DNA of 64,000 nt, taken from Dipteris shenzhenensis. Taxonomy: Eukaryota > Polypodiophyta > Polypodiopsida > Gleicheniales. The stretch lies in assembly GCA_047967505.1 (NCBI GenBank), contig CM106540.1. One strand, given 5' to 3'. Made by a program: the position numbers and the translations under genes. The notes below the pieces were generated by a model. That model searched no databases. It was not told the DNA's origin and was given only the letters and a program-made list of their open reading frames with translations. This document shows, piece by piece, positions 1-11,350 of the stretch. Each line of letters begins with the position of its first letter. Position 1 is the stretch's first letter.

Positions 1-1240
1 CACTGAAATATGAGATTTTGTTAATGTTGTTGCGCCGTGTATCTTTACCAACGACCTTTCCTTGAAGATCCAGGATCTGTGCGCCATTCTTATCGAATTG
101 AACTTTGAGGTCCCGATCCGTGATCACAAAAATGGACAACAAGTTCCTCTTAATATCTAGCACATAAAGAACATCCGGACAACTATTTTACAACTCCATC
201 TGACTTGAGAGCAATCGTACCTTTTCCTTTTGCTAGACATTTTGCATCATTGTCGACTGCTACCAGGATGTCATTCCCTACTGGCTATAGAGAGGTATAC
301 CAATCCTTTCGACTGGTCATGTGGCACGATGCACCACTGTTAATGATCCAAGGTTCATCCGCATGTACATGAATTGCCTCCATGCAAATCTCCTCAATTG
401 CTACAAACAGCTCTATAGGTGTTGCCTATGCGTTGTCGCTGGACTCTTTCTTTACTCCGTTCTTCTCATCTGCAATCTCCTTTCAGTACTCATTCTACTT
501 GTGCCCTACCTTGTTGTAATAAAAGCACTTGATCTTCTTCTTTCTCTTTTTATCATTAGAAGAAGATGGGTTACCAGAGTCCTTACCCTTACCTTTCTTT
601 GATCCGGTCCAGAAAGCCGAATCTTCTCCAGTCCTCGTCTTTTGACGCATCTCCTCCTCCAAAAGCATCGCGCTGAAATCCTCAAAGTTGAGGGGCGGAT
701 TTCTGTTTTGTGTATTCAGCACTGTAACAAGACCGTCGTACTTTGGTGGGAGAATTTGTATGCACCTTTGTGCTAGATTCTCACTGGTGATGGTGATGCC
801 AATCGCGATCATCTGATCGCACAGATTCTTCACCCTAGTCATGAACTTCTCTGCCGCTTTAGACTCAAATAACTTCTCGTTTGCGAGTTGAGTCTCTAGA
901 TTCTAAATTTCTAAATCGTGGTCTCGTACTAATTTTTCAAGACCATCCATGCCTCCTCCGCTATGGTGACATGTTGAATTAACGCCATGATGGAATCACT
1001 AACACTGCAGACAATAGGACATAGTGCATCTACATTTCTTCTTGTCCACGCGAGAATCTCATCTGCAGTTGGTACTATTTGTTGTCCTGCATTGGCTGGA
1101 TCCAATCTCGCAACTGGCCTCACATCCACCCCAGTAGCAGTGTCCCAAAGCTCATATGCACTTAGGATGGTCTTCATCTTGAACTTCCAGAGTGGATAAT
1201 TAGAGCCGTCCAACTTTTCGCTTTTGTCGAATGGTGGAAT
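1..1240 (-). pseudogene. Ty1-copia gag and protease remnant
   Basis: Read leftwards from about 1240. The start has the copia gag signature LDGSNYPLWKFKMKTIL, followed by a UBN2-type gag body (ILPPKYDGLV at about 750) and a basic Lys/Ser-rich stretch. The zinc knuckle is CFYYNKVGHK, so the second cysteine of CX2C is tyrosine. At 301-360 the protease motif reads EPWIINSGASCHM, where the family has Asp-Ser-Gly; the catalytic Asp codon is an Asn codon here. There is one frameshift near 930, plus TAG stops near 900, 280 and 190. Gag packages the RNA and the protease would process the polyprotein; neither can work here. The element continues off the left edge. Family is certain; exact exon edges are not. 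Confidence 0.88.
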
Positions 1241-1322
1241 TCATAGTCTTGCGGGCTAGGCCATCTCTCACAATCTACTCGCAAACAGAAACACACTACC
1301 AAATCTTCTTGCTAGAGTCCAA

Positions 1323-1334
1323 GCTCTGATACCA
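1323..1334 (-). promoter_or_regulatory. Primer-binding site (initiator tRNA-Met) of the copia element
   Basis: The minus strand reads TGGTATCAGAGC, the usual complement of the 3' end of plant initiator tRNA-Met. It directly follows an LTR end (CA on the minus strand at 1335-1336) and lies just upstream of the gag remnant, which fixes the element's orientation. Confidence 0.85.
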
Positions 1335-2040
1335 TGTAAGAAAATAATAATATGTCTGTGCTCAATAGATAACAGGATCTCGTACACAAGAGAGAAAACA
1401 AGATAGTATGGAGAATCAAAAAAATTGATTACTATAGAACTGATACAATAGATGGCGCTACCTCCCAACCGTGCACTACTATGAAAGAAGCTTCGATGGT
1501 ATGCTGGAAATAGTAGAAGACAGAGGCTAAATGCTAAGGAATCAAGGTTGTTGTAGCTAGTGATAAAATGGACTTCATGGGCTTGCTCTTATATGGCCAC
1601 CAGTTGTAGTCGGTTAGGCTCAATTAGGTGATTGGCCCAGTCTGCCCAAAACGGTCGACTGGGAAATAGGCCACCGACCATACGATAGAACTGGTGCGCA
1701 AAACAGAGCAACTAACCTACAGTTCGGCCCAGAGCCATCCGGGATCATCTGAGGCTCCAAACATCCCCGAAACCCGATAGTGGGTTGCCCTGGGAAATGC
1801 TCCGTCTACCCTCAGTGCAGTCAGTCAAGGGATGCCTTTCCGCACTTGCATGTAGCCTAGTTGGTGGTGTGCCAACTCTATCTGAAGCCGTCCAGCCATT
1901 ATGCCACACATGGCCCCCATCTGGTGTCCAAACCAGGACCTACCAGATAACCGAGCTACTCAAATGCCTTCTCCTCATATGGGGGGCTTACAAGTAGAGT
2001 TAGCTGGTTCCCGTGTAGTTACACAAGAGTGGAGCATTGA
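1335..2040 (-). mobile_element. 5' LTR of the minus-strand copia element (far end not fixed)
   Basis: The LTR edge at 1335 (TGTAAGAAAA on the plus strand) is fixed by the adjacent primer-binding site. The other edge is not, because the partner LTR lies outside the window. The stretch to about 2040 holds no gene I recognise; part of it may be LTR and part CACTA or unrelated sequence. Short open frames here look like chance. Confidence 0.55.
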
Positions 2041-2043
2041 TAT

Positions 2044-2640
2044 CTAAGACAAGTGTCTCAAGACCTTTATCGGTATCTGATCACCCTGCAAGTCATCTCT
2101 ATATCCTTGTTCCCCACATTTCAGACAACTAGCCAAATCTCCATGCTCAAGATAAAAGAGAATACAGTCATTACGGCAAGCATGGATGGTATCATAATCC
2201 ATACCCACTGTTGTTAGCATCTTTTTTGCTTCATCTCTTGATGCGGGCATGGTATTTGGTGCAGGCAACATCTTCTAGAGCAACCTATCACAATTCAGAC
2301 ATACATAGGCTTCGAATAATGATGATTTGGTACACTAATCCATACATGATGATTCTGAAAACAAACAATATCCAAATAATGAGTCAAATTAATGCAAGAG
2401 CTAACCTCATTAAGGCCGAGACACTTGCATCCGACCACCCATACTTTACTTGCAGATTCAAGATTGAGAGACAAGCACATAGTTTAGACATCCTAGCACC
2501 CTCATACAATTGTGTTGATTGCAACTCTCACATTTTGACCTCAGACTCTGACATCATGTGTACATGGGATGTAGTGCCCCTAAAAATAGAATCCATCATG
2601 TCGACCATACCCTCATCATCATCTCTTTGAACAATGTAGA
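2044..2640 (-). pseudogene. CACTA (En/Spm-type) TNP2 transposase fragment
   Basis: Read leftwards, the segment 2580-2400 has LYEGARMSKL and LQVKYGWSDASVSALM, matching the conserved TNP2 stretch before the transposase_21 domain. An AT-rich, probable intron follows. Then come LPAPNTMPASRDEAKKML and IHACRNDCILFYLEHGDL with CLKCG, matching the family's LPxxNTLPxSxxEAKK and HACxNDCILYW...CPKC motifs. The fragment stops after IPIKVLRHLS, where the family continues into the catalytic core. TNP2 cuts CACTA transposon ends. Only the N-terminal part of the domain is present and a TGA lies inside it, so it is dead. Confidence 0.85.
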
Positions 2641-3063
2641 TTCATTTTTTATGAGACTTCGTTTTGTGAGTATTGAAGCATGTTTCTTCTTGTCTTGCTA
2701 AGGCTATGTGCTAGTTTTCATGCTTGATTTTCAAGGATTGAAGACAAAAAACGATATTTTGTGAAAGAAAGAAGACTCACCTCTTCTAGTCTTTTTTGTA
2801 TTTCTCTTCCTTCTCTTTCTCTTTTTGTCCTCAATCTAATACTTTTGAGAAGTTGTTTCTTTAAACTCCTCCTTCCTCTAACTAGTTATTTGAAAAATGG
2901 TATGTTTCCTCTCTTTTGTAGGGCTAGTCCACAAAACACCGAGCGGGACTATTCTAGGTAAGAAAGTGTTTCCTCTTTTTTCCTTTTGTTATTTTTATTA
3001 TTTGGATTGGCCTGCAACTAGCACCTTAAGTGCTAGCTGCAATCATGGGTGTAGGAACACTCT
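2628..3063 (+). repeat. Segment shared with the CACTA element at 35627-36064
   Basis: This segment aligns over most of its length with 35627-36064. Shared landmarks are GTAGGGCTAGTCCAC, GAAAGAAAGAAGACTCACCTC, CTTCCTCTTTTTTCC and GGGCGTAGGAACCCTCTCTTCC-like ends. It probably holds non-coding exons of the plus-strand transcription unit, since GTAAG and CAG/TAG splice-like sites flank AG-rich blocks. It shows that two members of one CACTA family lie in this window. Confidence 0.75.
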
Positions 3064-4560
3064 CTTCCCCTCTCTTTCCCTCTCTTCCTTCTTCTTTCCC
3101 TCTTTTCTCCTCTTCCTTCTCTTCTTTTTCCCTCTTCTTTTTCCCCTCTTTCAATCTCTTTTCCCTTTTCTTTTCCCCCCTCTTTCAATCTCTTTTTCCC
3201 TCCTTTCCTTCTCTTCTTTTTTTCCTCTTTCAATCTCTTTTCCCCTCTCCTTTTTTTCCCCTCTTTCAATCTCTTTTTCACTCCTTTCCTTCTCCTTCTC
3301 CTTCAATCTTTCAATCTCTTTCCCCCTCTTCCAATCTCCTTTCCTTTCCCTCTTCTTCTCTCTTTCCCCCGCTCTTTCCCCTCTTCCAATCTCTTTTCCT
3401 TTCCCTCTTCTTCTCTCTTTCCCCCCCTCTTTCCCCTCTTTCCTCTCTTTCAATCTCTTTTCCTTTCCCTCTTCTTCCTCTTTTCCTCCCTCTTTTCCCC
3501 CCTCTTTCCCCTCTTTCATGCATAAGCATATTTCTCCTTCTCTTATGCTCATGCATAAGCATAAGCATGAGCATATGTCTCCTTCTCTTATGCTTATGCT
3601 TATGCTTATGCATGAGCATATGTCTCCTCTTATGCATAAGGATAAGCATAAGCATATGTCTCCTTCCCTTATGCTCATGCATAAGCATGAGCATATGTCT
3701 TTCAATCTCTTTTTCTCTCTTTCTCTTTTATGCTTAAGCTTTGTCTCTTTTTCTTTTATGCTTATATATGCTCATGCATAAGCATGAGCATATGTCTCCT
3801 TCTCCTTCTCCTCTTTTCCTCTTTCCCCTCTTTGAATCTCTTTTCCTCTTTTCCTCCCTCTTTTCCCCCCTCTTTCCCCTCTTTCATGCATAAGCATATG
3901 TCTCCTTCTCTTATGCTCATGCATAAGCATAAGCATGAGCATATGTCTCCTTCTCTTATGCTTATGCTTATGCTTATGCATGAGCATATGTCTCCTTCTT
4001 TCAATCTCTTTTCCACTTTCCCTCTCTCTTTCCCCCCCTCTTTCCCCTCTTTCAATCTCTTTTTCTCTCTTTCTCTTTTATGCTTAAGCTTTCTCCCTTT
4101 TTCTATTATGCTTATATAAGCATGAGCATATGTCTCCTTCTCCTTCTCCTCTTTCAATCTCTTTTTCTCTCTTTTTCTTTTATGCTTATATGCTCATGCA
4201 TCAGCATAAGCATATGCTTTGTTTCCTTTCCCTCTTCTTCCTCTTATGCATAAGCATAAGCATATGTCTCCTTCTCTTATGCTCCTTCTCCTTCTCCTCC
4301 TTCTCCTCTTTTACTCCTTTCCTCTCTCTTTCCCTCCCTCTTTTCCCTCCTTCAATCTCCTCTTTTCCTTCTCTCTTTCCCCCCCTCTTTTCCCTCTTTC
4401 AATCCCTCTTTCCTTCTCCTCTTTCCCTCCTTTCTCTCTCTTTCCCCCCCTTTTTTCCCTCTTTTTCTTCTCTCATGAGCATGTCTCATTTTCCTCTTTC
4501 GATCATAAGCATATGTATTTGCCTATGCCTATGCCTATGCCTATGCTTATGTTTGTTTTT
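3060..4560. repeat. Pyrimidine-rich and CATAAG/CATGAG hexamer low-complexity tract
   Basis: The first ~450 bases are CTTTC-rich pyrimidine runs with the recurrent block TTTCAATCTCTTTT. From 3519 on, runs of CATAAG and CATGAG and their complements CTTATG and CTCATG alternate in orientation, forming many short hairpins. Large blocks are duplicated: 3480-3680 resembles 3850-4000. The tract sits where an intron of the CACTA second gene would be, ending at a TTAG acceptor at 4594. The same type of tract occupies 36120-37170 in the sister element. The long open frames here are low-complexity artefacts. Confidence 0.85.
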
Positions 4561-4595
4561 TGTTTTTTTTTTCCGTGTTTGTGTCTATGTTAGAC

Positions 4596-5923
4596 ATGGG
4601 ATCACGTCGCACATCCGATGAGTACGGACAGCCTCGAAGGAGGAGACATGATGATCTCTATGCTCTAGAGGACTTTGATTCCTCTCAGGCGACACCTCAG
4701 GGGACTACCCCTGCGATGACTCCTCTTGGAACTAGCACTGTGACTACCCCTGCGACTACTCCTCTCAGACGTAGCACTCTGGTTACCCCTCGAGGAACTC
4801 CTTTGCTAGCAGCCCATGGCTTTGTCAGGAGTCCCGACGAGTTTGTAGCACAGATGACCAATGAGGAGGCAGTGAGATTCTTCTCTCTGCTATCTCAGAG
4901 GACCTCAACAATTCCCTCTCCTACACCAACGGCTGGACCTACTGTCCAACTGTCCCCTCGTGCCCCTTCGACCAAGGAGTCATCACTTGCGTGTGCCTAT
5001 CATAAGGGAAGGAAGAGTAGGAGGGGCCGCTTATGTTGTGCTGACTCAAGAGATGTAGATGAGTCAGCACACTCACATTCCTACAGGTCTCCACTTGGTC
5101 CTGAGACATAGTATCACATAGGTCCCTTGCCCTCTCCTACTCCCACTACTACTCCTCACTCCGAAAGCACTCACACAGCTTCCACTCGCTCTGACTCTAC
5201 CACTACCATTAGTCCTCCTTACCCAGTCGAGGCCAGTCGAGGACCTCTCCTATCAAATAATGACTACCGGAGAGATAATAGAAGATAGAAAGGGCAAAGC
5301 AGTGATGGCCACCATGAGGCAGTTGATGAGCCATCACTTCTAGAGGGGCATTGCTACAAATTGGCGGTATCAAGATGACCAAAAGAAGTAGGCGATCATC
5401 GATGAATTAAAACAAAAATACCCTCACTTGCCAAATTGGGAGTTTAATGAGAATTATATGTGAGAGCACATGGGTTTGGTCTTGAAGCATCGTAGATCAA
5501 CCTTGCATACTTCCATCGCAAAGGGGATGGCTAAACCTAGCTGGGTAGACAAAGCTGGTTGGAAGTTCTTCAAGAAGCAGAATAGGGACCATCTTGAAAT
5601 GTTCGAGGGTCACATGAGGGCTATGAGGAGACGGCTGGACACCGTAGGTACTTCACACTTTGGTGCAGGCGGATGGTTGGTGGTTGAGGCAACCATGGTA
5701 AGTCTACTTCTTCTCATTTAATGTATTGTTCTATTTGTTTTACCACATATTACATGCACTTTATCTGACTCTCATAAATTGGATCCACAACAAGTTGCGA
5801 TGGGTCATCTTCCTACAGATGTAGAGACACGATGCACGTTTCGCATAGGAACAAAACCATGGTTTATTGAGCAAGAGGCAATGGGAGTGATGGTTGATTG
5901 GGCTGAGGTGGCTGTTCACACGG
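4596..5923 (+). pseudogene. Second ORF of a CACTA-type element (TnpA/transposase_24-like, tentative)
   Basis: The first coding exon begins after a TTAG acceptor with MGSRRTSDEYGQPRRRR. It then runs as a Ser/Thr/Pro-rich stretch (repeated TTPATTPL-like blocks) to an in-frame TAG at 5109-5111. In another frame, 5282-5697 has KQKYPHLPNWEFNENYM and LVLKHRRSTLHTSIAKGM, then KAGWKFFKKQNRDHLEMF. That pattern resembles the DNA-binding region of plant transposase_24 proteins. It ends at a clean donor (ATG|GTAAGT). A further exon at about 5790-5923 (GTKPWFIEQEAMGVMVDW) ends at GTATAAG. Three stops (TAG, TAG, TGA) interrupt the middle exon. Assignment rests on position beside the TNP2 fragment and on weak motif likeness; a different low-complexity TE protein is possible. 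Confidence 0.5.
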
Positions 5924-6024
5924 TATAAGTCTACTCCTACTTGTAATCTCACTTTTTAAATTGTTTTATTCTTTAAGTTCCAATCTAATTTTCAATTTAT
6001 TTTCCATACTAATTCTTTATTCAA

Positions 6025-6896
6025 ACACTACATCCTTGGGGATTCTAACCTAATGGTTGATGGGACTATACAACTTGAATGCTTTGCTCTCTTCATTGTA
6101 CCCAACCATGATGCATACACGTGACTTCACAGCCAACTTTTTTCGATGATGATCATGTGTGTGGGAATATGTTTGCATCTAGACATGCAAATATTTCCAA
6201 TGTGTGGCTTGCATCTAGTGAGTGCTTTATAAGGGGTCATACCTTGAATCAGTTTGGTTAGAAGGTGATTAAGCAAGTAATTTGTAGTGTGAGTTGCCTC
6301 TGCCCAATCCTGATTCAGTTAGTACTTCTCTCTGACATTGCTCTAGCATAATCTACTAAACTCCCGTTCTTCCTTTTAGCTACTGCATTTTGCTAAGGAG
6401 TAGCTAACATGTGAACTATCTTCAAATGTGATTACTATTGGAAAAGTTCACGAATGATGTAGACATGTATTCACCTCCTTTGGGTGATCTAACAACTTTG
6501 ATCTTTTTGCCTGTTTGTGTAGGTACCATGGCTTTGAATTCTTGAAATTTGGAAAATACTTTAGATTTGTCTTTTCAAAAATAGACCCAACAATATCTAC
6601 TATAATCATTTATGAAAGTCAAGTAGTAAAGTGGATCATTGATGCTACCGATCTGTGCATAACCCCATACACATGTATACCTCTTGCTCAATCGGTGCTT
6701 CTCCAAAAGTTGGATCTTTTTTGTTTACTGAAGCAACATGCTTCACAAAATTTTCCAAGAAGCCAAAGTTTAGGAAGTCCAAATGCGATATTTGATTTCT
6801 CAACTGCATCAACCTTTTGATGTTGACACATCCATATCTTTTGTGCCATATTGCAAAATGTGGCATCAATAGATGCTGAGCTGAGATGGCATTCAA
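6025..6896 (-). pseudogene. Ty1-copia integrase remnant
   Basis: From 6896 leftwards it shows the GAG_pre-integrase motif WHKRYGCVNIKRLMQL (family W-H-R-L-G-H-V-N). Integrase-core pieces follow, including FINDYSRYCWVYFLK (core FxDDxSR). Near 6400 is PQQNAVAKRKNG, equivalent to the family's QNGVAERKNR. Toward 6250-6025 come YLLNHLLTK, GMTPYKALTRCKPHIGN, KSRVCIMVGYNEESKAFKLY and PKDV, the usual C-terminal order. Multiple frameshifts and stops break it. Gag, protease, RT and LTRs are not seen next to it, so it is an isolated fragment. The orientation matches the copia remnant at 1-1240, but nothing shows they are one element. Confidence 0.85.
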
Positions 6897-6911
6897 GTTT
6901 GGTACTAAAGC

Positions 6912-7022
6912 ATTGGCATAATGACTATGATTTTGATGTCCATCACCATGGTAATGTCAAGATATAAGATACATTGTATTACGTGCATTGGCATAATAAC
7001 TATGATTTTGATGTCCATCACA
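6912..7022. repeat. Short direct duplication
   Basis: A ~37-bp block beginning CATTGGCATAATGACTATG occurs at 6912 and again, with one change, at about 6983. It lies between the integrase remnant and the gypsy LTR candidate. Confidence 0.8.
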
Positions 7023-7061
7023 CGATGATTTTCTCCTCCATGAAAATTTCCTCTATTGCTG

Positions 7062-7381
7062 TTGTTGCATAACTGTGCGGGTTAGTAGCAATGACCTAGA
7101 GGGGTGTGCGAGGGTAGGTTAGCCGCCGCAAGGGTTGACGGTTCAGATCTCCAAGTGGTTGTAGTTTTCAACGGCTGCTTCTCTAACCATGAGATGGTTC
7201 TGTACGCATGCTATTACTAGCATTCCAAGGTCATTGTGTACACAAGTGTTGTGCAAGCTATTGCTCAGGAATATTGTATTCTTCAGCATTCCGCCATTCT
7301 CTTTATATCTGTATTCTGTTCTCGTGGATGTTACGCATATTATTTCCCGTAGCATCTGCGCATATTTATGATGCTACACAT
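7062..7381 (+). mobile_element. Candidate 5' LTR of the gypsy remnant
   Basis: The stretch begins TGTTGCATAA, contains a TATA-like CTTTATATCTG at about 7300, and ends GATGCTACA. ATTGGCGATCATGATG follows, which sits where a primer-binding site would be, although I cannot match it to a tRNA. Gag-like sequence starts 65 bases further on. No second LTR copy is in the window, so both ends are inferred. Confidence 0.4.
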
Positions 7382-7445
7382 TGGCGATCATGATGTGCAT
7401 TCTTACCATCATGCAAGGAACTCACGATTGGGCAAATGAGCGCTC

Positions 7446-9390
7446 ATGTCATCCGCTCCTTGCCATCATTGCGGAGGCACTTCACATGGAGGTTTGCACA
7501 TAGTTGCACTCACTCCAAAGGAGATTCAGGACGAGATTGCTACGATGAGGAGGCACATCCATGGATTTCAAGATGAACTCCATCGGATGCGATCTGACCC
7601 CCAGCATCCTTCTTATGGTCAAGCGAGTGCGGAAATTCCAGTGAAGAACTTCATCTGATGGCCGTGGTAGTGCATTTTGCAATTGTTATCTTCCCAATAG
7701 GCATGCAAGATCACGCGCTCGAAAGAACCTCCTGACCCCTTGACACTGACGACGCAGCTACAGCAGCACAACAGTGATCCTAAGCATGGAAACGAAAGTC
7801 CACAAGAAGCTTCGGGAGGGGTCAATCAGCATCAGAGTCCACCTACATAGTCAATATCACTGCCAAAGCTATAGGTATGGGTCTCGATTGATGCACGCCA
7901 ATTTCTAAGTGCATATTCATCTCCAACCATGGCTTTAGCGACTTCTCTCAATCTCTTTGATCATGGAAGGCTGTCTAGAAGAGCACCAAACATTGGAGGC
8001 ATTGTGATGGCTACGGCAGCTCTTGCGATTTCACCAAGTAATGTCAAGTATGCCAAGTTCTCAAGGAAAAAGTCGGACAGCCTTGATGCACATGTTCGGT
8101 TGTTCGAAAAGGTGTATGGGATCAACAATCTGGGAGTTGTGGTACCACTCCAACAAGAGGTGGTTTTTTAGTCAACCTTATCGAGTAAGGCGGCATGCTG
8201 GTTGGCAGAGTACATAGTGAACCATTTTGCCACATATGATGCGGCCCACGATGCATTTTTGAGGCGGTTTCATTAAGAAAAAATGATTCTGCAAACTTTG
8301 GAGAGATTGCATAGCTTGGATCAAGGTGATTAGGATGTGGAATGTTATGCATCCAAATTCAATTCTCTTGCAATGTGTGCCTGTGGCTCAAAGCCCTGCT
8401 CAGGAGGTACTCAATGACTACTTCATTTCAGGGCTATCACAAGATCTGTGGACAGCATTGGCCACAGTGGATTGGACATAGACAACACTCATGGTGGTCA
8501 TGGGGTAAGCACTGCAAGCAGGGGAATCGTTGCACTGGAGGACATCCAAAAACCACAAATCCAAAAAGAGCAAATCCAAGAAGAAAATGTCCAAATCAAA
8601 GAAGTCAGATGACTACGAGGAAGATTCAGATGTGACCAGTTCGGATGGAAGATTTGAAGGTACCAATTTGGAGGATTCTAACTCAGAAGCAGAGACAGAG
8701 ACAGAGACCCGAAGAGCCTCTAAAGGGGGTAAGGGTGCGGTAGTGGCTTCTGAAGAAGGATCTATACCTAAAGTCTTGAAGGGGATATGGTGTACTCACT
8801 GTCGCAATCCTGGTCACTCCGCAGTCGAGTGTGCTCTTAATGCAAATTGGTGTCCAATTTGCTTGACGATATGGTGTACTCACTACCACAATCCTGGTCA
8901 CTCTGCAGTCAAGTGTGCTCTTAATGCAAATTGGTGTGCAATTTGCTTAACTAATACACACAATACGGTGGGATGCCATTACAATGGGCATGGCCAGAGA
9001 TTGGTTGGTCAGCAGCAAGATGCCGCTACATCTCCAGGAAGTGTTCCAGCCCCAACAATAGATGTTCCAATGAGGCAGAGGTGGCGGTGGCTGCAAACAC
9101 GGACGTGGAGGCATGGGTCATGGTCCAAAATCGACCGAAAACTTGTCTGTTTTGCTTGGGTGAAGGCCATTGGCAGAATGAATGCCTAGAGGATCAGGAA
9201 TGGCATCGACAACGTGCGGAGCAGCAAAAAATATTCGATAAAATGCCTAACACTTCGATGGTACACATTGTTGATGATGATCCACTAGTGTGCCAGGAGA
9301 TTAGCATAATCACCCGTGTTGGTACCAAGCTGCAAGGACCAACTCCCAAGAATGGTGACAAGATGCTAGATTGGTCAGCTTAGGAACACG
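7446..9390 (+). pseudogene. Ty3-gypsy gag remnant with CCHC zinc knuckles
   Basis: The N-terminal piece (7446-7658) has a CHHCGGTSHGG finger and a coiled-coil-like stretch. The gag body (about 7990-8480) carries FSRKKSDSLDAHVRLFEKVY, then ATYDAAHDAFLRRFH and ECYASKFNSLAM-like sequence, the usual order of a plant retrotransposon gag domain. After a Lys/Ser-rich linker there is a CCHC knuckle CTHCRNPGHSAVEC, a duplicated degraded knuckle, and a further knuckle CLFCLGEGHWQNEC near 9140. These would bind the genomic RNA. Several frameshifts and stops separate the pieces. Domain order and strand match the protease and RT that follow. Confidence 0.8.
8785..8952 (+). repeat. 84-bp tandem duplication of a gag zinc knuckle
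   Basis: Two head-to-tail copies of an 84-bp (28-codon) unit start at 8785 and 8869. Each encodes IWCTH, then NPGHSAV and CALNANWC.ICLT. In the first, the knuckle has all four ligands. In the second, one cysteine of CX2C is tyrosine. Confidence 0.9.
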
Positions 9391-9626
9391 TGCGATGCCA
9401 AGTCTATGAGTTTGTGACAAAGGAGCCATGATTGATGTCTCTGCCAGAGTCCGTAACGATGCCTAGTGAGGTACGTAAGGGGCGGTTTGCGGAACCAGTT
9501 GTTCAATCAAAGGTGGAGACTCAAGCCAAGTTCAAATGTCACTTACCAAGAAATGGTCTAAAGGCACTCGAAGCAACTCCGTTGTTGGTTGCTAACCAAG
9601 CCAAGATGTAGGCAAATTCTCCACAA

Positions 9627-10140
9627 ATGGAGCCAGGGCTAGAGTGCATTTTGGAGGCACCTATCCAAATTTCATTGGGCAGATTGCTTAATCTATTTTT
9701 GGGATTCCACCGACAATTGTTACATTCCCTGCACACGGAGTCTAAACCAGAAGAGGTGGAGCTATGTCAAGCTGATTCATGCCCAGTTCTGGTAGTTCCT
9801 TTGACCAACATGAGAATTTTGGTGATTTCTGCAAAGGCACAAGGTCAAACTTTTACTCAGGTGCTAGTAGATGGTGGTTCGGGGGTCAATATTGTCACTT
9901 TGAAGACCTGCCAAGAAATGGGCTGCATGGCTTTGGAGTTGGCACCATTCTTAGTCTGCATGGTTGATCAACACTAGGCTCGACCACTCATAATCTTGTA
10001 GACAATTGTTCTGGAGGTGGCAGGCATATCATTCGTGGTGTCCTCTGTGGTGCTCAACATGGAAGCTGCTTCACCAGAGTATAGCATCCTTTTGGGTAGG
10101 CCTTGGTTGCAGCAAGCAAAAGTCAAGAAAATTTGGGAGT
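9627..10140 (+). pseudogene. Ty3-gypsy aspartic protease remnant
   Basis: The segment has VPLTNMRILVISAKAQ followed by VLVDGGSGVNIVTLKTCQE. This is the retropepsin active site in the D-G-G form that some plant gypsy lineages use in place of DTG/DSG. About 40 codons on, in another frame, YSILLGRPWLQQAKV gives the conserved ILGRPWL flap-side motif. A TAG after VDQH and a frame change break the ORF. Its position between gag and RT is as expected. Confidence 0.82.
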
Positions 10141-10559
10141 AGAACATCATTTCAATGTAGAGAGGAAAGAAGAAAATGTGGATCACAATGGGAGTGGTGG
10201 CACCATTGGCGGATGCGGTCCAACTTGTGTTGGCCGAGACAGTGAACATGGCAGATGGATTGGAGGATAATGAGGAAGCCTTTCTCAAGGCAGATCAGGA
10301 GTTGGTTCCTATCTTCACCATCGATGTGGAAGGCATTACAGACAGCTACATGCATCAAAGTTGCCTGGTGGACACGGTCAACCTTGTTTCGAAGGAGGAG
10401 TCTAAGCCCCAACAAGTAACAGCAGCAAAATTGGATATATGGGATCTCCTACAGTAGGAGAGGAAATTTGAAGAACAAATGAGCAAAGTCACGGGAGTTC
10501 AAGAGGATGCTCTGAATATGGTTTATCTCAGAGCCGATGGCACATCTAAACCAATCAAG

Positions 10560-11020
10560 GTTAGCACTTTATTAACAGCTGAATTCCACAGCAAATTGAT
10601 TGCTCTGTTGCAGGAATTTTTCGACATGATCGCCTAGGATTATGTGTATATGAAGGGTCTAGATCCAATGTTTTACCAACACTGGGTCAACCTTAAACTA
10701 GATGTCACTCCGACAAAGATACAAAGGTATCGTATGAATCTGCATGTGGCCAAGCAAGTGTGTGAAGAATTGGAGCACTTGTTGTAGGTGAGATTCATTG
10801 CACCAATTGAAAATCTAGAGTGGATTTCCTCGATTGTCATTGTGCCAAAGAAAGACAAGAAATTGCGGATTTGTGTCGATGACTACTGCAAGCTGAATGC
10901 GGCCATAGTTCTTGATCCATTTCCCTTGCCCTATATGGATTTTATGCTCGATGAAGTGGCAGAGCATGAGGTGTACTCCTTCTTGGATGGATATAGCAGG
11001 TACAACCGAATCTGAATCCC
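10560..11020 (+). pseudogene. Ty3-gypsy reverse transcriptase, N-terminal part only
   Basis: The stretch reads MKGLDPMFYQHWVNLK and RYRMNLHVAKQVCEELEHLL, then VRFIAPIENLEWISSIVIVP and DPFPLPYMDFMLDEVA, ending in FLDGYSRYN. These are RT motifs 1-3 of plant gypsy elements in correct order. The sequence then loses similarity at about 11020, before the catalytic YxDD, so RT, RNase H and integrase are absent. In-frame TAGs occur near 10637 and 10786, both where Gln or Trp is likely. Confidence 0.85.
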
Positions 11021-11185
11021 AAAACAACATTTATCACATCTTGGGGGGTCTATGTCTGCACAGTTATGTGGTTCGGATTCTGAAATGCTCCCTCGACCTT
11101 TCAGCCGAAAAGGGTGATCACTCAAATGAGCCAATATACAAAATGACATACATGGCGAAGTATATGCAAACTGCTACTACTACTT

Positions 11186-11350
11186 CTACTCCTCATTCGA
11201 ATCATCGTCCTCGTCCTCGTCCTCATCTTGTTGGCCTGATCCTTGGTCCTCATGAGTTGCACCTACTCCTTGACCCTCATCACGTGCGTCTAATCCCTGG
11301 CCTTGGTGATCGCTCGCCTCTGATGATGGGATGCTCAAGCTTTGACCCTA
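11186..11350 (-). other. Acidic C-terminal tail of an unidentified ORF
   Basis: Read leftwards, the sequence encodes QGQGLDARDEGQGVGATHE then QQDEDEDEDDDSNEE and a TAG stop. It follows a TTTCAAG acceptor-like site. Acidic tails of this kind end many plant DNA-transposon proteins, but there is no domain to assign it. It could be the last exon of a lost CACTA or hAT gene. Confidence 0.3.

Noticed and set aside
2897-4621. Long Ser/Phe/Pro-rich and His/Lys/Met-rich open frames on both strands
   Set aside because: They follow directly from CT-rich and CATAAG hexamer repeats, occur on both strands at once, and sit in a likely intron.
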